DNA from: Roseibacterium elongatum DSM 19469
Lineage (GTDB): Bacteria > Pseudomonadota > Alphaproteobacteria > Rhodobacterales > Rhodobacteraceae
Assembly: GCF_000590925.1 (NCBI RefSeq)
Contig: NZ_CP004372.1
Span: forward strand, 2,337,001-2,401,000
Direction: 5' to 3'
Length of the DNA stretch: 64,000 nt
A program made the position numbers and the translations under genes. Shown piece by piece: positions 9,255 through 17,561 of the stretch (position 1 is its first letter; each line of letters starts with the position of its first letter). The notes beneath the pieces were generated by a model. The model was not told the DNA's origin and did no database searches. It saw only the letters and a list, made by a program, of their open reading frames with translations.

Positions 9255-9284
9255 TTGTCAGATATCTGTCAAGTTAGATTGACA
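9255..9284. promoter_or_regulatory. Operator-like palindrome upstream of the MFS gene
   Basis: TGTCAA (9267-9272) and TTGACA (9279-9284) form a perfect inverted repeat around a six-base spacer; a further TTGTCA lies at 9255-9260. The site sits 14-43 bases upstream of the MFS start, where a TetR- or MarR-type repressor would bind. The regulator is not in this neighbourhood. Confidence 0.45.
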
Positions 9285-9338
9285 ATGGGCCCGGAGTCCA
9301 TCGGGTTTGCGCCGCGCATGCCGCGTCGCCCGGGGGAA

Positions 9339-9419
9339 GCGCCGAGAGGGGGCATCGAGCCCCCTCTCGGCGCCGTGGCGCGGTGCGCGCGCCTGCATAT
9401 TTCAAGGATGAAGATGGGG
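9339..9419. repeat. Dispersed intergenic repeat copy B with perfect 15-bp hairpin
   Basis: Perfect 15-bp arms at 9339-9353 and 9359-9373 (loop ATCGA) are followed at 9396-9416 by the core CATATTTCAAGGATGAAGATG, the inverse orientation of copy A. It lies at the 3' end of pcaB, upstream of the MFS promoter. Confidence 0.8.
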
Positions 9420-9424
9420 TGGGG

Positions 9425-10782
9425 TCAGCCAGGGGCGTGCGCCGCCGCGATCCGGGCCGCGGTGTCGCGGGCGGCCTTCGCAAAGGCGGGGCCTGGGCGG
9501 GCGCTGTGCCGAGTGTCGCGGGCGGCGACAGATCGGGCAGCGGGGCCTCGGGGTGGCGCTGCGCCACGAGGTCAGGCAGGGGAGTACCCGTCTCGCGCGC
9601 CTGGGCCGCCAGCGCCGTGACGGCGGCCTGCGCCTCGGGGCGCGGCAGGTGACGGGCCAGCGCAAAGGACAGCGCCTCGGCATGGATGAGGCCGAGCGGG
9701 TCGGTGGCACGGGCGGCCATGGCGGCCCGGTCGGGGTGATCGCGCCCGACAGATCGGCCATGAGGGCGGCGGATTTCGCCGCCGCCGCCACCAGTTGCGG
9801 CAGGGCCAGCCATTCCGCGAACCAGGCCGCGCCGTCGCGCGCCTCGCCATGGAGCACCGCGCCGCGCACCACGCTGTCGAGGGCCACGGCCTGGCGCGCC
9901 AGCGCCACCAGAACCGAGGGCCCGACCGGGTTCTGTTTCTGCGGCATGGTCGAGGAGCCCCCCGCGTCGTCGAGGCGGATCTCGGACACTTCGCTGCGGG
10001 TCAGGCGGATCAGGTCTTCGCCCATCTTGCCGCCTGTGGTCGCGATGGCGGTCAGCCAGCCCGCGATCTCGCCCACGCGGTCGCGGCTGGCGTGCCAGCT
10101 TTCGCCCGGATCGGCGAGGCCGAGCGATTGCGCAAGCGCGGCGCGCAGGGCGTCGGGGTCGGGCCCCAGCATCGCGCCGGTGCCCGCCGCCCCGGACAGC
10201 GACACGCACAGGCAGCTCTCGCGCAGGCGGCCCAGCCGATCATGGGCGCGGATCAGCGGCGCGCCCCAGCTGGCGATCAGGGCGCCGAAGCTGCTGGGGG
10301 TGGCCACCTGTCCATAGGTGCGCGCCGCCTGCGCGGTGTTGGACTCGGCCTCGGCCAGATCGGCCAGCCCGGTCAACGCCCGGCCCAACCGCCCCTCCGA
10401 TCAGCATCAGGGCCTGGCGCAGGCGCAGCATCAGCGCGGTGTCCTGCACATCCTGGCTGGTGGCGCCCCAATGCAGGTAGGGCGCATGCTCGGGCGCATT
10501 CAGCGCGGCGCGAAAGGCCGTGACCAGCCCCGGAACCGTGACCCCGTTTCGCGCCGTCGCGGCGGCAAGGCCGGCGGGGTCGATCTGCACCTCCATCGCG
10601 GCACGGTGCAGGAAGGCGCCGCTGACCTCGGGGATGACGCCGGCGCGGCCCTGCACCCTGGCCAGCGTGCCCATGACCAGCATCATCGCGCGCAGCTCGG
10701 CCGTGTCGGAAAACAACCGGGCAATCTCGTCATCTCCGAAAAGACCGCGATAAAGCGCGCTGTCGAAGGGCGTCACGCTCAT
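9425..10782 (-). CDS. pcaB: 3-carboxy-cis,cis-muconate cycloisomerase PcaB (three apparent frameshifts)
   Basis: Class II fumarase/aspartase-fold enzyme that lactonises 3-carboxymuconate in the protocatechuate branch of the beta-ketoadipate pathway. Recognisable blocks: PYLHWGATSQDVQDTALMLR near residue 100, LCVSLSGAAGTGAML, and the flexible signature loop GGSSTMPQKQNPVGP. Three one-base breaks are needed to read through, near 10392-10395, 9735-9755 and 9488-9491. The corrected tail is AFAKAARDTAARIAAAHAPG, stop at 9425-9427, giving about 452 residues, a normal length. The start overlaps the pcaD stop (ATGA). Three breaks in one gene make true decay more likely here than elsewhere in the window, but catalytic motifs are intact. 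Confidence 0.82.
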
Positions 10783-11582
10783 GCGCGGCCCCCCGGCAGA
10801 TGCCCGATGTCGCGCAGGAAATCGGTCAGATGGGTGGCATAGGTGTCGGGGTCCTCGACGCAGGGCAGGTGGCCCGCGCCGCGCATCAATTCGTATCGTG
10901 CGCCGTGGATCAGGTCGGCCAGTTCGCGCACAACGTCCGGCGGAGTCGAGCCGTCCTGATCGCCCGCGATGACCAGCGCGGGCAGGCGCAGAGCCGCCGT
11001 CGTCGTGTAGAAATCCGTGCCCGCGATGGCCGCCGAACAGCCCGCATACCCGGCCTCGGGCGTGACCTCGACCATGCGCCGCCACGGGGTCACGGCCGGG
11101 CTCTCGCGGAAGGGTTTCGAGAACCAGCGCTCCATGATCGCGTCCGACATCGAACTCAGCCCCCCGGAATGGATCTGCGCGATGCGATCGGCCCACATCT
11201 GCCGCGTGCCGATCTTGGGCGCGGTGTTCGACAGCACCACCGCGCGCACCAGATCCAGCCGCTTGGCCGCGAGCCCCTGGGCGATCATGCCGCCGATGGA
11301 CAGGCCGACGACCACGGCCTCCCTGACCTGCAGCGCATCCAGCAGCCCCTCGGCCTCGCGCACCAGTGCGCCCATCGTGTAGGGCGCTTGCGGGCAGGTC
11401 GACAGGCCATGGCCGCGCTTGTCATAGCGGATCAGGCGCAGCCCCCGGGGCAGGCGCGCCACCACGTCGTCCCACAGGCGCAGGTCCGTGCCAAGCGAGT
11501 TGGCGAACAGCACCGGCGGCCCGTCCGCGGGCCCCTCCTGCTTCACGTGCAAGGTCACATCGTCCAGCTGGATGCAGTCCAT
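10779..11582 (-). CDS. pcaD: 3-oxoadipate enol-lactonase PcaD
   Basis: Alpha/beta hydrolase that opens beta-ketoadipate enol-lactone to 3-oxoadipate. The 267-residue protein has PPVLFANSLGTDLRLWDD at the N-terminus, RYDKRGHGLS, the nucleophile elbow VVGLSIGGMIAQG, and the catalytic His in GAGHLPCVEDP. The ATG at 11582 has a strong AGGAGG upstream. Overlap with pcaB supports the pathway assignment. No pcaC, pcaGH or pcaQ is in the window, so the remaining pathway genes must be elsewhere. Confidence 0.9.
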   Translation of the reverse strand: MDCIQLDDVTLHVKQEGPADGPPVLFANSLGTDLRLWDDVVARLPRGLRLIRYDKRGHGLSTCPQAPYTMGALVREAEGLLDALQVREAVVVGLSIGGMIAQGLAAKRLDLVRAVVLSNTAPKIGTRQMWADRIAQIHSGGLSSMSDAIMERWFSKPFRESPAVTPWRRMVEVTPEAGYAGCSAAIAGTDFYTTTAALRLPALVIAGDQDGSTPPDVVRELADLIHGARYELMRGAGHLPCVEDPDTYATHLTDFLRDIGHLPGGRA

Positions 11583-11740
11583 CGGTGGGTCCTCCTCTGT
11601 CGGCTTGCCTTGGTTGTCGGCCAGACGGGGCGCGCGTGCAAGCAGGTCGCGCACGGGCCAACGGCCGCCGCCTTTGGCCTTGCGCGCGCGGGCCGGGGCG
11701 CGCAGGCTGCACGACAGGGACACAGGAGGGAGGGGACCCC

Positions 11741-12829
11741 GTGCCGAGTGAAATCCGCGCCGCGGTGTGCCGCGCATTCAACACGCCGCTAAAGGTCGAA
11801 ACGGTGCATCTGCGCGATCCTGGCCCGGGCGAGGTTCAGGTCACGCTCGAAGCCGTGGCCATCTGCCATTCCGACATTTCCTATATCGAGGGCGCCTGGG
11901 GCGGCGATCTGCCGGCCGTCTACGGGCACGAGGCGGCGGGCCGGGTCACCGCGCGGGGCCCCGGCGTGACCGCGCTGGCCGAGGGCGATCGCGTCCTCGT
12001 CACCCTGATCCGCTCCTGCGGGCATTGCCCGTCCTGCGCCACGGCGAAACCGGTCTACTGCACCGGCAACCAGCCGCTGCCGCCGGAACTGAGCCTGCCG
12101 GACGGGACCGAGGTGACCAAGGCGATGAATTGCGGGGCCTTCGCCGAAAAGGTCACCGTCCATGTCAGCCAGACCGCCCCCCTGGGCGACGATATCCCGG
12201 GCGACGTCGCCTGCCTGCTGGCCTGCGGTGTGCCCACCGGGGTCGGCGCTGCGGTGAACACGGCGGGCGTGCGCCCCGGCGACGTGGTGGTGGTGATCGG
12301 TGCGGGCGGCGTGGGGCTCAACGCGATTCAGGGCGCGCGGATCGCGGGGGCGGCCCATATCATCGCGCTCGACCTCGAAGAGACCAAGCTGGACGTCGCG
12401 CTGGACTTTGGCGCCACGGCGGCCCTTCCGGCCTCGGGCGACAAACCCTGGCGCGCGGCCAAGGCCGCCGCCGGCGGGCGCGCCGCCGATCATGTCTTCG
12501 TCTCGGTGGGCGCGATCCCGGCCTATGACATGGCCTCCCGCTTCCTCGCCCCGGGCGGCACGGTCTATGCCGTCGGCATGCCCCATTCCGGCGACACCAC
12601 CTCCTACGAGCCGGTGATCCTGGCGGCCACGGGGCAGGGGGTGCGCGGCTCGCTCATGGGCGACATCGTGCTGGGCCGCGACATCCCGTGGATGATCGAG
12701 CTCTATCGGCAAGGCCGCCTGAAACTGGACGAACTGATCTCGACACGCTGGCGCCTCGACCAGATCAACGAGGCCATCGCCGACACCAAGACCGGCCAGG
12801 CCCGACGCAACGTCATCACCTTCGACTAG
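11741..12829 (+). CDS. Zinc-dependent alcohol dehydrogenase, class III-like
   Basis: Medium-chain NAD(P)-dependent dehydrogenase of 362 residues. Catalytic zinc ligands are in AICHSD (Cys near 37) and GHEAAG. The structural-zinc cysteines are in SCGHCPSC and VYC, and the Rossmann motif is VIGAGGVGLNAIQGA. The GTG at 11741 is chosen because AGGAGGGAGG lies directly before it and the protein begins like its family; a long upstream extension is rejected. The substrate is unknown. It is divergent from pcaD and followed by a sugar-acid dehydratase on the same strand, so a role in sugar-acid or alcohol catabolism is possible. Confidence 0.87.
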   Translation: MPSEIRAAVCRAFNTPLKVETVHLRDPGPGEVQVTLEAVAICHSDISYIEGAWGGDLPAVYGHEAAGRVTARGPGVTALAEGDRVLVTLIRSCGHCPSCATAKPVYCTGNQPLPPELSLPDGTEVTKAMNCGAFAEKVTVHVSQTAPLGDDIPGDVACLLACGVPTGVGAAVNTAGVRPGDVVVVIGAGGVGLNAIQGARIAGAAHIIALDLEETKLDVALDFGATAALPASGDKPWRAAKAAAGGRAADHVFVSVGAIPAYDMASRFLAPGGTVYAVGMPHSGDTTSYEPVILAATGQGVRGSLMGDIVLGRDIPWMIELYRQGRLKLDELISTRWRLDQINEAIADTKTGQARRNVITFD

Positions 12830-12836
12830 GCCCGCC

Positions 12837-12893
12837 CCTTCTTCTTGGTCGAAATACCTCTCGGGGGGTGTGGGGGGCAGACAGCCCCCCACC
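12837..12893. repeat. Intergenic repeat copy C (degenerate) with hairpin
   Basis: CTTCTTCTTGGTCGAAATACC resembles the dispersed core in a diverged form. It is followed by a hairpin with arms GTGGGGGGC (12870-12878) and GCCCCCCAC (12884-12892). It separates the alcohol dehydrogenase from the dehydratase gene. Confidence 0.6.
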
Positions 12894-12927
12894 GGCCCGC
12901 CACACGCCACAGCAAGGACCGCCGATC

Positions 12928-14147
12928 ATGCGCCTGACCGATCTGGAGATCTTTCCCGTCGCGCCGCCACCGCCGGGCTGGGGCGGGCGCTATTGGCTGA
13001 TCCTGCGCCTGACAACCGATGACGGGATCACCGGCCTGGGTGAGGTCTATGCCAGCGCCGTCGGCCCCAGGGCCATGGCCGCGGTGATCGCGGATGTCTT
13101 TGCCCGCCACATGCAGGGCACCAGCCCCGAGAATGTCGAGACCATGTTCCGCCGCGCCTATTCCGCTGGCTTCACGCAGCGCCCCGACCCGAGCGTGATG
13201 GGCGCGTTTTCGGGGCTGGAAATGGCCTGCTGGGATATCCTGGGCAAGGCGCGCGACCGCCCCGTCTGGGCGCTGATGGGCGGGCGGATGAACGACCGGC
13301 TGCGCGCCTATACCTACCTCTACCCCGAGCCGCATCACGACCCCAACCGGTTCTGGGTCGACGCCGAGCTGGCCGCCGAGGCCGCCAGCGCCCGCGTGGC
13401 CGAGGGCTGGACGGCAGTGAAATTCGACCCCGCCGGCCCCTACACGATGCGCGGCGGGCACATGCCCGCGATGTCCGACATCACGCGTTCGGCCGATTTC
13501 TGTGCCGCGATCCGGGGCGCGGTGGGCGACCGGGCCGACCTGCTGTTCGGCACGCATGGCCAATTCACGCCCGCCGGTGCGATCCGGCTGGCCCAGGCCA
13601 TCGCACCCGATGATCCCCTGTGGTTCGAGGAACCCGTGCCGCCCGACGATTTTCCCGCGCTCGGCGCTGTGGCCCGCGCCACGACGATCCCGGTGGCCAC
13701 CGGCGAACGCCTGACCACCAAGGCGGAGTTCGCCGCCGCGCTGGCCCATGGCGCGCGCATCCTGCAACCGGCCCTTGGCCGCGCCGGCGGCCTGTGGGAG
13801 GGGAAAAAGATCGCCGCTCTGGCCGAGGCGGCGGGCGCGCAGATCGCGCCGCATCTCTATGCCGGGCCGGTGGAATGGGCGGCAAACGTACACTTGGGCG
13901 TGACCTGTCCGAACATCCTGATGGTCGAGGCGATTGAAAGCCCGTTCCATGACGCCCTCGTCTCGGGGCGCCCGCAGGTCGAGGGCGGCTTCTCGAGGCG
14001 CCAAAGGCCCCCGGCCTCGGCATCGCCCTGAACGATACCATCGCGCGCGCGCATCCCGTCACCACCGACCGCCTGCATCTCGAGATGCAGGAGGCCCCCT
14101 GCGACTGGCAGAATGGCAACGCCTTTGCCGGGGGCGCCGCCGACTGA
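12928..14147 (+). CDS. Enolase-superfamily sugar-acid dehydratase (mandelate racemase/galactonate dehydratase group; apparent frameshift)
   Basis: A TIM-barrel enzyme abstracting the alpha proton of an acid sugar. Features: N-terminal capping domain with TTDDGITGLGEVYAS, then AVKFDPAGPYTMRGGHMP, LLFGTHGQFTPAGAIRLA, metal ligand Glu in LWFEEPVPPDD, VATGERLTT and QIAPHLYAGPVEWAAN. The frame changes near 13990-13993, where one C seems missing. With the correction the tail reads LEAPKAPGLGIALNDTIARA and ends at 14145-14147, about 406 residues. Substrate cannot be assigned (gluconate, galactonate and related acids are all possible). It may be controlled by the convergent FadR-family gene. Confidence 0.83.
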
Positions 14148-14159
14148 GCCGGGCGCGGC

Positions 14160-14203
14160 CGGATTTCTCGAGAAATCCGGTCCGTTTTCCGCGCGGAAAA
14201 CGG
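14160..14203. terminator. Two consecutive perfect palindromes between convergent genes
   Basis: A perfect 20-bp palindrome (14160-14179, half-site CGGATTTCTC) is followed two bases later by a perfect 22-bp palindrome (14182-14203, half-site CCGTTTTCCGC). They lie exactly between the stops of the dehydratase and the FadR-family regulator. Loopless perfect palindromes make strong cruciforms; they could be a bidirectional terminator or a protein-binding pair. Confidence 0.6.
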
Positions 14204-14207
14204 CGCC

Positions 14208-14978
14208 CTATCCGCGCGCCTGCTCGTGTTCGTAGCGCAGCCGTGCGATTTCCTCGTTCTTTTCGGATTTGCGCTGTGCCTCCAGCGCCTCTTCGACAAA
14301 GCTCAGATGCTCGATCACCGCGGCGCGCGCGGCGGCGGCATCCCGCGCCTGCAGCGCGTCATTGATCGCGCGGTGATGTTCCAGCAGAAGATCGCGGATC
14401 GTGCGGTTCTTGAACATGATCTGCCGGTTGAAGAACACCCCTTCGCGCAACAGGTCGAAAATCGACCGCATCATGTGCAGCAGGATGACATTGTGCGACG
14501 CCTCGAGAATGGCGAGGTGAAACTCGGCGTCCAGCTCCGCCTCGTCCGAGGGGTTTCGCTTGGAATGGGCGGCTTCCATCTTGCGAAAGATCGTGTCGAT
14601 CACCTTGAGATCGGTGTCCGAGCCATGGATCGCGGCACGCTCGGCGGCGATCGATTCAAGGTCGCGGCGAAAGGCGATATAGTCGAAGACCGCTTCCTCG
14701 TGCTGCGCGAACAGCCGGATGAGGGCGGGCGAAAAGGCCGAGCCCAGAACATCGGCCACGTAGATCCCGGCGCCCGCCCGCGTGGCCAGCAACCCGCGCT
14801 CCTGCAACTCGGCGATGGCCTCGCGCAAGGACGGCCGCGACACGCCGAGGCGCTCGGACAGTTCCCGCTCGGAGGGCAGGCGTTCACCCGGGCGCAGGAT
14901 GCCGCGCAGGATCAGTTGCTCGATCTGCCGCACGACGCTGTGCGACAGTTTCTCGGCCTCGATGCGCTGAAACGGCAT
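14208..14978 (-). CDS. FadR-subfamily GntR transcriptional regulator
   Basis: DNA-binding repressor responding to a small carboxylic acid. The 256-residue protein has an N-terminal winged helix (ILRGILRPGERLPSERELSERLGVSRPSLREAIAELQERGLL, residues about 24-67) and an all-helical FCD ligand domain. FCD metal-binding histidines are visible in EFHLAILEASHN and EHHRAINDAL. The group resembles PdhR/LldR/GlcC. The target could be the convergent sugar-acid dehydratase. A palindrome GGTCA-N7-TGACC at 15005-15021, just before the start at 14978, suggests autoregulation. Confidence 0.87.
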   Translation of the reverse strand: MPFQRIEAEKLSHSVVRQIEQLILRGILRPGERLPSERELSERLGVSRPSLREAIAELQERGLLATRAGAGIYVADVLGSAFSPALIRLFAQHEEAVFDYIAFRRDLESIAAERAAIHGSDTDLKVIDTIFRKMEAAHSKRNPSDEAELDAEFHLAILEASHNVILLHMMRSIFDLLREGVFFNRQIMFKNRTIRDLLLEHHRAINDALQARDAAAARAAVIEHLSFVEEALEAQRKSEKNEEIARLRYEHEQARG

Positions 14979-15004
14979 GACGCGGCACCTCCCTCCCTGA
15001 TATT

Positions 15005-15021
15005 GGTCAAGGATTATGACC
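15005..15021. promoter_or_regulatory. Probable operator of the FadR-family regulator
   Basis: GGTCA (15005-15009) and TGACC (15017-15021) form an inverted repeat with a seven-base spacer, 27-43 bases upstream of the regulator start. Spacing and half-sites suit the FadR/PdhR class (TGGT-N-ACCA like). Inferred from position only. Confidence 0.5.
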
Positions 15022-15080
15022 GCATCGCCGCGCAAGTCCAGCATTGCCGGGGTCTTGCGGCGGCGGATCGGCGGGACGGG

Positions 15081-15746
15081 TCAGGCGCGCGGACGGATGA
15101 TGACCTCGACCCGGCGGTGCAAATATTGAACGGAGGGATCCTGTACAGAGACTCCGGGTACGGGCTCGCTTTCGCCTCGTCCAAAGGCTCTGACACGGGC
15201 TGGGTTGACGCCCTCTTCCAATAAGACGCCTGCAACTGCATTTGCACGCCGCGCAGAGAGATCCTGATTGTATTCAGCCGAGCCAGTACTATCGGTATGG
15301 CCCACCACGTCCACGGTTGTGTCGGGATATTGCTGCAGGTTGCGCGCCAGCGCGCGCAGATCTGCCTGCAGACTGGCTCGGATCGCCGCGCTATCAAAAT
15401 CAAAAAGGATACCTTCCGGCAACGTAACGATCAGTTCCTCGCCCGTATTCTCGATGGCGATGCGCTCGTTGGCCATGGACGCCCGCAGATCGCGCGCCTG
15501 CCGGTCCAGCGCCGCGCCGATGGCGCCGCCCGCCAGTGCGCCGGCCGCGGCCCCCAGCACGGCGTTGCGGCCGCGGTTGTCATCATCGGCGGTGGCGCCG
15601 AAGAACGCGCCCAGCATGCCGCCGACGATGGCGCCGTCGCGGGTGCGGTTGGCGTTGGGGTCCTGCACGGTGTTGGACACGCAGCCGGTCAGCACCAGCG
15701 TCGCGGCGGTGATCACGGCAATCGGGGTCTTGGACATCAGGTTCAT
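15081..15746 (-). CDS. OmpA-family lipoprotein with glycine-zipper segment
   Basis: Outer-membrane-attached, peptidoglycan-binding lipoprotein of 221 residues. A signal peptide ends in the lipobox LVLTGC (Cys near residue 22). A glycine-zipper region follows (GAIVGGMLGAFFGA and AVLGAAAGALAGGAIGAALD), then the OmpA C-terminal domain: LFDFDSAAIRASL, VVGHTDSTGSAEYNQDLSARRANAVAGVL and RRVEVIIRP. The architecture matches YiaD-like proteins. The ATG at 15746 has AGGAAA upstream. Confidence 0.9.
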   Translation of the reverse strand: MNLMSKTPIAVITAATLVLTGCVSNTVQDPNANRTRDGAIVGGMLGAFFGATADDDNRGRNAVLGAAAGALAGGAIGAALDRQARDLRASMANERIAIENTGEELIVTLPEGILFDFDSAAIRASLQADLRALARNLQQYPDTTVDVVGHTDSTGSAEYNQDLSARRANAVAGVLLEEGVNPARVRAFGRGESEPVPGVSVQDPSVQYLHRRVEVIIRPRA

Positions 15747-15876
15747 GCGAATTTCCTGCTCTGCAACGTGTTTTGCGACCGCAGCAGGGCTGCGCGGCCG
15801 GATTGGTGCCAGATATAACACCCTGCGCGGGTCTGCGCAGGGGGAAAAACACGCTTGGCGAAAACCTGCGCAAGAC

Positions 15877-16758
15877 TCAGCGCGGCGGGGCCTCGGCCGC
15901 GGCGCTTTCCCAGGCCAGCATGGCGCGCTTGACCGGCAGGCCCCAGTGATAGCCGCCCAGCCCCCCCGATTTGCGCAGTGCCCGGTGGCAGGGGATCAGC
16001 CATGAAATCGGGTTGCGCCCCACCGCCGTGCCCACCGCGCGCACCGCCCTGGGGCGTCCGATGGCGCGGGCGATCTCGGAATAGGTGGTCACATGGCCCG
16101 AGGGGACGGAGAGCAGCGCTTCCCACACCTTGATCTGGAAGGGCGCGCCGATCAGGGCCAGCTTCACGTCGCCGCCCGACACGCCAAAGGCGGCCTCGGT
16201 CCACGGCGCGATGGCGGCGGGGTCCTCGAGATAGGTCGCCTCGGGCCAGCGCGACATCAGGTCGGCCAAAGCGGCGGCCTCGCCCGTTTCGGCGGCGAAA
16301 CCGATGCCGCAGATTCCGCGATCGGTACCCATGACGATGGCCGGGCCAAAGGGGCTGTCGAACCGGCCCCAACGGATCGTCAGGCCCGAGCCTCTGGCGG
16401 CGTAGGTGCCGGGGCTCATCGCCTCCCATGTCAGGAACAGGTCATGCAGCCGCCCGCCGCCCGACAGGCCGGTTTCGGCGACCGTGTCCAGCACCGTGTA
16501 GCGGTCGGCCAGCAGGCGCTTGGCGTGATCCAGCGTCAGGTATTGTTGGTAGCGCTTGGGGCTGACCCCGGCAAAGCGCGAGAAAACCCGTTGCAGATGC
16601 GCGGGGCTGAGGCCGATCTCGCGCGCGAGATCGTCCAGCGACGGGCCGGGAGGCGCGGCGGCGTCGATGACGTCCAGTGCGCGTCGCACGATGTGAAAGT
16701 GATAGGCCATCTCGGGGGCGTCGGGGGCGTCGGGGGCGTTGGGGGCAAGCTCGGTCAT
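15877..16758 (-). CDS. Ada-like methylated-DNA-protein cysteine methyltransferase with AraC domain
   Basis: Suicide repair protein that removes the methyl group from O6-methylguanine, fused to an AraC-type DNA-binding domain. In the 293-residue protein the helix-turn-helix (LDDLAREIGLSPAHLQRVFSRFAGVSPKRYQQYL) comes first, then the methyltransferase fold with the acceptor Cys in PCHRALRKSG near residue 263. The N-terminal zinc/phosphotriester domain of full-length Ada is absent, as in many alphaproteobacterial homologues. Residues 7-16 contain a small APD repeat from a 9-base nucleotide repeat. The adaptive-response role is inferred. Confidence 0.88.
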   Translation of the reverse strand: MTELAPNAPDAPDAPEMAYHFHIVRRALDVIDAAAPPGPSLDDLAREIGLSPAHLQRVFSRFAGVSPKRYQQYLTLDHAKRLLADRYTVLDTVAETGLSGGGRLHDLFLTWEAMSPGTYAARGSGLTIRWGRFDSPFGPAIVMGTDRGICGIGFAAETGEAAALADLMSRWPEATYLEDPAAIAPWTEAAFGVSGGDVKLALIGAPFQIKVWEALLSVPSGHVTTYSEIARAIGRPRAVRAVGTAVGRNPISWLIPCHRALRKSGGLGGYHWGLPVKRAMLAWESAAAEAPPR

Positions 16759-16868
16759 CGCGTCTCTCCTGTCTTGTCCCAATCTAGGCGCGGCCCCGCA
16801 GGCCCGCGACCCGCTTCTTGCGCCAAAGCGTCTCTTGTAGCTCGTCCCGGCAAGCGGCATTAGGGGGC

Positions 16869-17561
16869 ATGGCCAAGCAACTGCCCTACCGCGCGATGCA
16901 CGAGATCTTCACCCGGTTCCACGCCGCCGCGGCCGAACCGAAGGGAGAGCTCAACCACGTCAACGCCTATACGCTGGTCGTGGCGGTGGCACTCAGCGCG
17001 CAGGCGACGGATGCGGGGGTGAACAAGGCCACCGAAACGCTGTTCCAGATCGCCGATACGCCCGAAAAGATGCTGGACCTGGGCGAAGAAGGGCTGATTG
17101 AGCACATCAAGACGATCGGCCTTTACCGCAACAAGGCCAAGAACGTCATCAAGCTGAGCCGTATTTTGGTCGAGGAGTATGGCGGCGTTGTGCCGTCCAG
17201 TCGCGCGGCCCTGCAATCGCTGCCCGGTGTCGGGCGCAAGACGGCCAATGTGGTGCTGAACATGTGGTGGCACTATCCCGCGCAGGCGGTCGATACCCAT
17301 ATCTTCCGCGTCGGCAACCGCACCGGCATCGCGCCGGGCAAGGACGTCGATGCTGTCGAGCGCGCCATCGAGGATAATGTCCCGGCCGAGTTCCAGCTGC
17401 ACGCCCATCACTGGCTGATCCTGCACGGGCGCTACACCTGCGTTGCGCGCAAACCCAAATGCCCCGCCTGCCTGATCCGCGACCTCTGCCCCTTCGAGGA
17501 CAAGACGGTCGAGCCCACCCCAAAACGCCCCCGCGCGAAAAAAGGACAAGACCTGACATGA
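16869..17561 (+). CDS. nth: Endonuclease III (DNA glycosylase/AP lyase)
   Basis: Base-excision repair enzyme removing oxidised pyrimidines. The 230-residue protein has the helix-hairpin-helix LPGVGRKTANVVLN with the catalytic Lys, the catalytic Asp in VDTHIFRVGNR, and the C-terminal 4Fe-4S cluster cysteines spaced C-x6-C-x2-C-x5-C in CVARKPKCPACLIRDLC. It overlaps the following kinase gene by four bases (ATGA). Confidence 0.96.
   Translation: MAKQLPYRAMHEIFTRFHAAAAEPKGELNHVNAYTLVVAVALSAQATDAGVNKATETLFQIADTPEKMLDLGEEGLIEHIKTIGLYRNKAKNVIKLSRILVEEYGGVVPSSRAALQSLPGVGRKTANVVLNMWWHYPAQAVDTHIFRVGNRTGIAPGKDVDAVERAIEDNVPAEFQLHAHHWLILHGRYTCVARKPKCPACLIRDLCPFEDKTVEPTPKRPRAKKGQDLT

Noticed and set aside
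11366..11740. N-terminal extension of the alcohol dehydrogenase
   Set aside because: It is antisense to pcaD and Arg/Ala/Pro-rich; the GTG at 11741 has a strong ribosome site and the family start.
16700..16745. Nine-base tandem repeat (GGGGGCGTC) as a regulatory repeat
   Set aside because: It lies inside the Ada-like coding sequence and encodes a short Ala-Pro-Asp repeat.
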